Source: Prevotellaceae bacterium (GTDB taxonomy: Bacteria > Bacteroidota > Bacteroidia > Bacteroidales > UBA932). From it: a DNA stretch of 42,249 nt. Position 1 is the stretch's first letter; every line of letters begins with the position of its first letter. The notes under the pieces are model-generated. The model was not told the origin of the DNA. It saw only the letters and a list, made by a program, of their open reading frames with translations, and made no database searches. Where the stretch lies: the NCBI GenBank assembly GCA_031258415.1, contig JAIRMW010000064.1, positions 1-42,249 of the forward strand, read 5' to 3'. Both the position numbers and the translations under genes were made by a program. This document shows, in pieces, positions 35,635 through 42,249 of this stretch.

Positions 35635-36076
35635 CAATGAATAATGAACAATTGGCCTGCGGCGTGGGGCAGCGCCTCGCCGGTCTCGTCATGGCGAGCG
35701 AAGCGCCGCCCCGCAACCCGGAGGGTTGAACAGGAATAACTCCCAATGAAACGCAGCAACCGGGGGATCATTCAACCCTCCGGGTTGCGTGGGTGTCGCC
35801 GTGTTCGTTACCCCCAATGAAGCGAAGCGATTGGGGGTTATTCATAGTAAGACCTCCGGTCTTTTTGTTGTGGCGTCCCCCATCCCCCAATCGCTACGCT
35901 CGCCATGACGGTCGCGGCACGACTTCCGCAGGCCATTGTTCATTGTTCATTGAAATAAGGTAATAAGGTTCGGGGGAGGGTGAGGCGTCCCGTGCTACTG
36001 AGGTTGTTTTGTTATGAAAATAAGGTGGAAATCAGGTAGACCGCCCTGCGGTGGCCAATGAACAATGAACAATTGG

Positions 36077-36408
36077 CCTACGGCCAACGGCGCCTGTCAT
36101 GATGCGCAATGGAACGTTGGCCGGAGGCCATCCATATCAATAGCATGGGTCGCCCGCGCAGCCCATTCCCCGTAGGGGATTCATGTCCTACGGACAATGG
36201 TTGAAGATGGGGGGTGTTGTGTTCTATTGCTATGGATGACCTACGGCCAACGGCGCCTGTCATGATGCGCAATGGAACGTTGGCCGGAGGCCATTCATAT
36301 CAATAGCATGGGTCGCCCGCGCAGCCCATTCCCCGTCAGGGGATTCATGTCCTACGGCTAATGGGAGGGGATGGGGGGCGTGTTGTTTTCTATTGCTATG
36401 GATGGCCT
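36077..36408. repeat. ~163-bp tandem duplication
   Basis: cctacggccaacggcgcctgtcatgatgcgcaatggaacgttgg at 36077 and 36240. Confidence 0.85.
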
Positions 36409-36556
36409 CCGGCCAACGGTTCGCTAACGGGTCCCTGTGGCTCTCTGTGGTCTCTATGTTCCTTTCTTCTTGCACAGAGGACACGGAGGTTGCACAGAGG
36501 GGCACAGAGGAATGGGCGCTGAGCGCATTTCCGTGCCTCCTTTGCATGCAGGTTAT

Positions 36557-36931
36557 TTACCGTTTGGCGCCAGCTTTTTTTCGTATCGCGATCTTAAACT
36601 TCGTCTCGGCTACTTTTATCATCTCTTCGTAAGCGTCCGCTCGTAGCCGCTCTGTTTTAAGCTCTGTCTGCAACCGCGATACTTCCCGCTCAAGGGTTTT
36701 TAACTCGCTGCCCGCCGGAACTTCCGGGGATGGATGGGTCGCTTTCTTTCGCTTTCGCATGGGTTCCGATTTTACATCGTTTTCTGCCGCAAAGATAGCA
36801 AGCCATCTTGATACCGTCGAATGACCGAGGGGTAAAATCCGTGATATGCGATCCTCTCCATAGCCATACTCATAACGTAACTGGATTACTTCTTTAAAAT
36901 ACAAAAGTTGTTTTCTTGTCTGTAAATGCAT
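36557..36931 (-). CDS. Orphan IS/transposase helper-like HTH protein
   Basis: HTH EDRISRILPLGHSTVSRWLAIFAAE plus C-terminal coiled coil; no partner transposase ORF nearby. Confidence 0.6.
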   Translation of the reverse strand: MHLQTRKQLLYFKEVIQLRYEYGYGEDRISRILPLGHSTVSRWLAIFAAENDVKSEPMRKRKKATHPSPEVPAGSELKTLEREVSRLQTELKTERLRADAYEEMIKVAETKFKIAIRKKAGAKR

Positions 36932-37236
36932 TTCTTGCTCTTTTATGAGTCAACTTTTTTAGCGAAAGACACATGCAATCTTCAACTTTAGGGCAACAAA
37001 AGTAAAACTATTTTTTAATCCCTGCAATTTTTCCGGCCATTTTTTTTCTTATTTTGTTGCATTTACTATTTGAACCTGCCTGTCTCCGTTGCATTTACTA
37101 TTTGAACTTAGCTATCAACTGTTTTTCGGTTCGTGCAGAAGCCGTTGTGCTGGAAGGCCGCATGTGCAGGCATTTAACGATCAGTCGTATGATGATGCCG
37201 CCGGCGCTTTGGCGCAGCCGCATTTGCCGTCTTTGC

Positions 37237-38514
37237 CTACAGATACGCTTCCAGCCGGTCTAATCCAACGCCTCTCGAGCCTTTGATTAGCAGGGTGACG
37301 CCGGTAAGGGGCGCGGCGGCGAGGTGCGCTTTTACCGCATCGGTCGAATCGAAACAACGATACCGGTTTTGCGCCGCCTGCGTAAACAGGCGGCCAACCA
37401 GCCACACGTCTTTTAACGGCGACTGCGTTAGCCGGTCAATCACAGCGGCATGTTCTGCCGCCGAGTTGGCGCCAAGCTCCAGCATGTCGCCAAGGATAAG
37501 CATTTTGTGGTTGGCGGGCAGGCGTATAAAATGGTCAATGGCCACGGCCATGCTCGAAGGATTGGCGTTGTAGGCGTCCATTATAACCGTATTGCGTGCC
37601 GTGCGGATCAATTGCGAACGGGCGTTGTCCGGCGCGTATGCACTGACCGCCGCCACCGCCGCCGCCGCCGGGATGTTAAAGTGTTTTCCGACAGCCAGCG
37701 CCGCCAGCACGTTATCGATATTGTAGGCGCCTGTCAGGTTGGTTTCAATGAGCGGATAGTCCGGCAGGGAAAAGCGCAGGAAGGGGCATGTGGCGTCGGG
37801 CGCCGTAATCCGTACCGCCTGTTCTTTTATGCCGTACCGGACGGTACGCAGCGCCCGTTCGGCTACCATTTCCGACAGGATCGCATGATCGGCATTATAG
37901 AATGTCGTACCTGCATGTATCGTCAGGTAGTCGTATAATTCGCCTTTTGCTTTTCGTACTCCTTCGAGCGAGCCGAAGCCTTCCAGATGCGCTTTGCCAA
38001 TGTTGGTAATCAATCCGAAATCGGGCTCTGCTATCCGGCACAGCTCGGCAATTTCGCCCGGATGACTGGCGCCCATTTCCACGATTCCGATTTGCGTGGT
38101 TGCGTTCATGCGCAACAGGGTCAGGGGCACGCCTATGTGATTATTCAGGTTGCCCTGTGTTACGCCTGTTTGATAGCGGGTAGCCAGTACTCGGGCGAGG
38201 AGTTCTTTGGTCGTCGTTTTTCCATTAGTGCCGGTAACGGCAATCACGGGGATGTTTAACGTCCGGCGATGCCTGTTTGCGAGGGTTTGCAGCGCGGCGA
38301 GTACGTCGTCTACCAGCCACAGTTGAGGGTGCGTCGGCAGCGAGGCGTCGTCTACCACCGCGCGGGCAGCGCCTTTTTCCAGCGCCTGTAGGGCAAACCG
38401 GTTTCCGTCAAACCGGGCTCCCTTTAAGGCAAAAAATAAACATCCCACTGTTATTGTACGACTGTCGGTACAAACAATGGGATGTTGTTGGTAGATTTGA
38501 TATAAACGTTCCAC
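37237..38514 (-). CDS. murF: UDP-N-acetylmuramoyl-tripeptide--D-alanyl-D-alanine ligase
   Basis: DSRTITVGCLFFALKGARFDGNRF; VTGTNGKTTTKELLARVL; MDAYNANPSSM. Confidence 0.93.
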   Translation of the reverse strand: MERLYQIYQQHPIVCTDSRTITVGCLFFALKGARFDGNRFALQALEKGAARAVVDDASLPTHPQLWLVDDVLAALQTLANRHRRTLNIPVIAVTGTNGKTTTKELLARVLATRYQTGVTQGNLNNHIGVPLTLLRMNATTQIGIVEMGASHPGEIAELCRIAEPDFGLITNIGKAHLEGFGSLEGVRKAKGELYDYLTIHAGTTFYNADHAILSEMVAERALRTVRYGIKEQAVRITAPDATCPFLRFSLPDYPLIETNLTGAYNIDNVLAALAVGKHFNIPAAAAVAAVSAYAPDNARSQLIRTARNTVIMDAYNANPSSMAVAIDHFIRLPANHKMLILGDMLELGANSAAEHAAVIDRLTQSPLKDVWLVGRLFTQAAQNRYRCFDSTDAVKAHLAAAPLTGVTLLIKGSRGVGLDRLEAYL

Positions 38515-38539
38515 CCCGGGAAATAGCGTTGGGGGGTGC

Positions 38540-40087
38540 TTATTTGCTTCGCTTGGGCGCGCCGACTTTGTCCATGGCGCAGCGGAACCCGATGTCTATC
38601 GACGAGCGGTCTTCGTCCAGAAAGCGGCGGGTACCGGGGCTTAGCCAGTAGGCGCGATCGAGGAACGAGCCGCCTTTATATACCCGTGATTTATCGCTAA
38701 TCAGGCTCGACATGCCGCGGTGCGACGCGCCTTCGCCCTGGTCATACATGCGGTCGGAGCTTTCATTTTTTGGCGTCAGCTCTCTGTTTTGAGCATAATC
38801 TAACGACGATAAAATATCGCCGTCGGCATAATTACGGTTGTCGCCTACCTGATAATTATAACGGGCGTCTCCCTGAAAGCCGATAGTGTCGCGGCGTAGC
38901 CGGCCTAACGAGTCTTTTTCTAAATAGTTTCCTTCTTCGTCGCGCAACAGTTCGGTAAATACATTCCCCCGGAACGGACGGAAGTCTTCTACCACCGACG
39001 ACGACGAGGGGCGGTACACGTCGGCCACCCATTCGTTGACGTTACCGGCCATGCAGTACAGTCCGTAATCGTTCGGCAGGTAGGAACGTACCGGCGCGGG
39101 CAACGCATGGCCGTCGTTCAGATGGCCTGCGACTCCCATCAGGTCGCCTCTGCCCCGTTGGAAATTCGCTAAAAATCGTCCCCGTGATTTTTTCTCTGCG
39201 CTACGAATTGACGAGCCGCTCCACGGATACATCCGGTGCTCTGTGATCCGCTCATCGGTGGTTGAGCCAATTTGAGCCAGTGCGGCGTATTCCCATTCGG
39301 CTTCTGTCGGGAGGCGGTAGTTGGGTAATAGAATACCGTCGTCGGGCTTGACGCGGCGGGTGGCTTTGGAGTCGAGTTGCGAATAGTCGCGCAAATTTTT
39401 TCCGACGACGCCTTCATACTGGCCTGTTAAGTATGCTTCTGTATTAAAGTTATTCGCATCTTTCTGCTCGGGATCCGGTTTTAAGATGCCATGTTTATAC
39501 AGCAATATTTCGTTGACCCTGTCGGAACGCCACAAGCAATAGTCGTTGGCCTGTCGCCAGCTTACGCCTACCACCGGATAATCATTATAGGACGGGTGCC
39601 GGAAATAGGTCGTAACATAGGGGTCGTTATAGGCTAATTGCCGGCGCCATGCGAGCGAATCGGGCAATGCGTTGCGAAGCACTTCGGGGTATGAGACATA
39701 TACCCTTTGTAGCCAGTGAATGTACTCGCGATAATCGACATTGCGTATTTCCGTTTCGTCGATATAATACGAATCGACCGTTACACGCCGTGGTTGATTA
39801 TTCCATTCATAATTGACGTCTTCTTCTACTTGTCCCATTACAAAAACGCCGCCTTCGATAAATACAAGGCCCGGACCCGTTACCTGTTCCGATGCGGTTT
39901 TTACTTCAAATCCACCGAACTTCGGGTCGTTATAGGCCCATCCTGTAGTGGAAGAACTTCCTGCGCTTGATTTGAAAAGATTACAAGCGGAAAAAAGCCA
40001 AGCAGTTATGGCTAACAAGGCAATGGTAAAAACTTTTTTCATCTTCATATCTATTAATATTTGATTTATTTCGCATTTGTCGGGCAA
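38540..40087 (-). CDS. SUMF1-domain lipoprotein, gliding/T9SS GldJ/GldK-like
   Basis: FIEGGVFVMGQ; NYGLYCMAGNVNEWVADVYRP; SFLDRAYWLSPGTRRFLDEDRSSIDIGFRCAM; ORF likely begins at an internal ATG (MKMKKVFTIALLAI). Confidence 0.75.
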   Translation of the reverse strand: MPDKCEINQILIDMKMKKVFTIALLAITAWLFSACNLFKSSAGSSSTTGWAYNDPKFGGFEVKTASEQVTGPGLVFIEGGVFVMGQVEEDVNYEWNNQPRRVTVDSYYIDETEIRNVDYREYIHWLQRVYVSYPEVLRNALPDSLAWRRQLAYNDPYVTTYFRHPSYNDYPVVGVSWRQANDYCLWRSDRVNEILLYKHGILKPDPEQKDANNFNTEAYLTGQYEGVVGKNLRDYSQLDSKATRRVKPDDGILLPNYRLPTEAEWEYAALAQIGSTTDERITEHRMYPWSGSSIRSAEKKSRGRFLANFQRGRGDLMGVAGHLNDGHALPAPVRSYLPNDYGLYCMAGNVNEWVADVYRPSSSSVVEDFRPFRGNVFTELLRDEEGNYLEKDSLGRLRRDTIGFQGDARYNYQVGDNRNYADGDILSSLDYAQNRELTPKNESSDRMYDQGEGASHRGMSSLISDKSRVYKGGSFLDRAYWLSPGTRRFLDEDRSSIDIGFRCAMDKVGAPKRSK

Positions 40088-40092
40088 AGATA
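40084..40092 (-). promoter_or_regulatory. -7 box TATCTTTGC upstream of the SUMF1 lipoprotein
   Basis: GCAAAGATA on + strand; lies within the 5' end of the supplied ORF, supporting the internal start. Confidence 0.55.
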
Positions 40093-40348
40093 ACGAAGTT
40101 TTTTTAATTGGACAAAATAAATTTTAGTAAACACGTGCAAAGAAACTCGTAAGGATGTTTTTTACGAACGGAAAAATTTATCTAATCGGTTGGCGAAACA
40201 ACGATCAATGGTGCGTCAATAGCGCAAAATCAGTGAAAAATAACGACCGGCATACCAGAAAAATAACGCATTGAACAACGTTTCCTTTCCGCCCGCCGGT
40301 TCTAAAATTTTTCGTATTTTTGTGCGCTTTTTAAAAAAATGCTTTTAT

Positions 40349-41602
40349 ATGAATGCGATCAATCCTCCTACAGGTTCTCCCGAAACACAGATGCTACATG
40401 CGCCCTATCCGTTAAAAGATGCGTATGGCGCTTTAAGTATGCCCGTTTATCAGGCGGTAGCGTATGAATTTGAGACGGCGGCGCAAATGGAAGCGGCCTT
40501 TACGGGAAAATCGCCGGAACATGTCTATTCGCGCGTGTCGAACCCCACGGTACAGTATTTTGAACAGCGCGTAAAGACATTGACCGGCGCGGACGAAGTG
40601 ATTGCTTTCAATTCGGGCATGGCCGCTATTGCCAATACATTCATAGCCGTTGCTCAGGCCGGCGCCAATATCGTTACTTCGCCGCATTTGTTTGGGAATA
40701 CCTACTCGCTGATTGCTTTTACATTGAACGATTTTGGCGTAGAACCCCGCTTCTGCAACCTGTCTGATGTGGCGGAGGTGGAAAAGCAATTAGACCGGAA
40801 CACCTGCGCCGTCTTTCTGGAAACCATTACCAATCCCCAAATGGAAGTGGCCGACTTGCAAGCCCTGTCGGAGATTTGCAAAAAGCATCGCGTACCATTG
40901 ATTGCCGATACAACGATTGTCCCGTTTACGGCTTTTAAAGCGGCGGCGTTTGGGGTAGACGTCGAAGTGGTGTCGTCTACCAAATATATTTCAGGCGGGG
41001 CGACTTCATTGGGCGGACTGGTGCTGGACTATGGCTCGTACGACTGGCGCCAGTCCTCCAAATTGCGCACATTGGCGGGTCAAGACGGCCTGTCGGCGTT
41101 CTCGCTTAAAATACGTCGGGAAATCCATCGGAACTTGGGCGCCTGCATGACGCCGGAGGTGGCCGCAAAACAGCTAACCGGACTGGAAACGGTGGCTATC
41201 CGCTACGAGCGTGCCGCCGCTACTTGCCGCGCGTTAGCCGCTAAGGTACGGCCGTTGGACGGCGTAGCGTCCGTCAACTACCCGGCGTTGGAAGGACATC
41301 CGTTCCGGGACGTTAGTCGCCGGCAATTTGGCGAGTATCCGGGCGCCATGTTTACTTTTGATGTGGTTTCGCGGGAGGCGGCATTCCGGTTTATTGACCG
41401 GCTGAAGCTAATCCGTCGCGCCACCAATCTGTTTGACCATAAAACACTGGCTATCCATCCGGCCAGCACCATTTTCGGAACCTTCTCCGAAGCGCTTCGC
41501 CAACGCATGGACGTCAGTCAAAACACCATTCGCATATCGGTCGGGCTGGAACACATAGACGATCTGTACGGCGATTTTGCGCAAGCATTGCTTCGCGATT
41601 AG
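40349..41602 (+). CDS. Cys/Met metabolism PLP-dependent enzyme (O-acetylhomoserine sulfhydrylase/cystathionine gamma-synthase-like)
   Basis: HVYSRVSNPTVQYFEQRV; SSTKYISGGATSLGG; start after promoter TATTTTTG at 40315-40322. Confidence 0.9.
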   Translation: MNAINPPTGSPETQMLHAPYPLKDAYGALSMPVYQAVAYEFETAAQMEAAFTGKSPEHVYSRVSNPTVQYFEQRVKTLTGADEVIAFNSGMAAIANTFIAVAQAGANIVTSPHLFGNTYSLIAFTLNDFGVEPRFCNLSDVAEVEKQLDRNTCAVFLETITNPQMEVADLQALSEICKKHRVPLIADTTIVPFTAFKAAAFGVDVEVVSSTKYISGGATSLGGLVLDYGSYDWRQSSKLRTLAGQDGLSAFSLKIRREIHRNLGACMTPEVAAKQLTGLETVAIRYERAAATCRALAAKVRPLDGVASVNYPALEGHPFRDVSRRQFGEYPGAMFTFDVVSREAAFRFIDRLKLIRRATNLFDHKTLAIHPASTIFGTFSEALRQRMDVSQNTIRISVGLEHIDDLYGDFAQALLRD

Positions 41603-41949
41603 TGGGGCTTCCCGTGCTACTGAGGTTGTTTTGTTTTTAAAAATAAGGTGACGGGAAATGCGCTCCGCCGCGGCCATTCCTCTGTGTCCCTCTGTGCCCC
41701 TCCGTGTCCTCTGTGCAAGAAAAAAGGAACACAGAGCGCACAGAGGGGCACAGAGAGTCGTTGGCGAACCGTTGGCCGTCAGGGCAACCATATCAATAGA
41801 AAACGCCCCCCATCCTCAACCGTTGGCCGTAGGCCATCCATCCCCTGACGGGGAATGGGCTGCGCGGGCGACGCTCTTGCTATTGACATGAATGGCCTCC
41901 GGCCAACTCTCCATTTTTAACATTCAACGCCGCAGGGCGGCCAACTTTC

Positions 41950-42249
41950 AACGCTTCCGAGCCTGCTCCGGTAAGTAACCGCGACTACGTCAGTAAGGAG
42001 TTACGACTACGTCAACGAGTATCGGCGACTACGTCAGCATATAATCATAATCGCTTCAGTATATAGGTTATAACTATATTAGCGCATGGCTATAATTACG
42101 TCAACGAGTATCGGCGACTACGTCAGCATGTAGCGACGACTACGTCAATAAGTAGCCGCGCCTACTCGAGTAAGTAGCCGCGCCTACTCGAGTATGTAGG
42201 CGCGCCTACTCGAGTAAGTAGGCGCGCCTACTCGAGTAAGTAGGCGCGC
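41950..42249. repeat. 22-bp tandem array continuing beyond the window
   Basis: Units change from CGACTACGTCAACGAGTATCGG to CGCCTACTCGAGTAAGTAGGCG. Confidence 0.85.

Overview
This window is from a Bacteroidota (probably Bacteroidales) chromosome. About 1-23.4 kb is an integrated element. It ends at a tRNA-Gln(TTG) on the - strand (23396-23465), next to a tyrosine recombinase (22046-23209, -). The left end is not visible and probably lies outside the window. The element has no recognisable large terminase, portal, tape-measure or sheath gene. It does have a small P-loop ATPase, a ~242-aa beta-rich candidate jelly-roll capsid protein, and more than a dozen short single-pass membrane proteins with basic tails. 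It also has a membrane-anchored HExxH protease, a peptidoglycan-binding protein, a lytic transglycosylase with an EF-hand-like loop, a 66-aa-repeat fibre/spike, a BspA-like protein, a holin and a spanin-like protein. This fits a tailless, membrane-containing (double jelly-roll type) provirus better than a tailed phage. The most novel signal is a six-copy family of ~120-170-bp structured units (A 2955-3106, B 3155-3308, C 19927-20094, D 20140-20305, E 20351-20471, F 21047-21214). These lie only directly downstream of three paralogous genes for a small BECR/PBECR-like putative nuclease. Each unit has a perfect 10-bp closing stem, internal hairpins with compensatory changes, a Bacteroidota-type promoter (TATCTTTG) on the - strand and a T-tract after its 3' arm. 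Each therefore looks like an independently transcribed small RNA convergent with the nuclease gene, which suggests a candidate RNA-controlled toxin or conflict system. Toxin-antitoxin-like modules with Lys-rich N-terminal tails, iteron-like arrays and another compact candidate ncRNA are also present. From 23.5 kb to the end is host chromosome: a 3-keto-glycoside-type catabolic operon (DUF1080, Gfo/Idh/MocA, TIM-barrel isomerase), an LTA-synthase-like sulfatase, LolD-like ATPase, Ig-like lipoprotein, MurF, a GldJ/GldK-like lipoprotein and a Cys/Met PLP enzyme, with unusual 21/22-bp tandem arrays and inverted dispersed repeats. All calls come from reading the sequence and the supplied ORFs; no database search was run.
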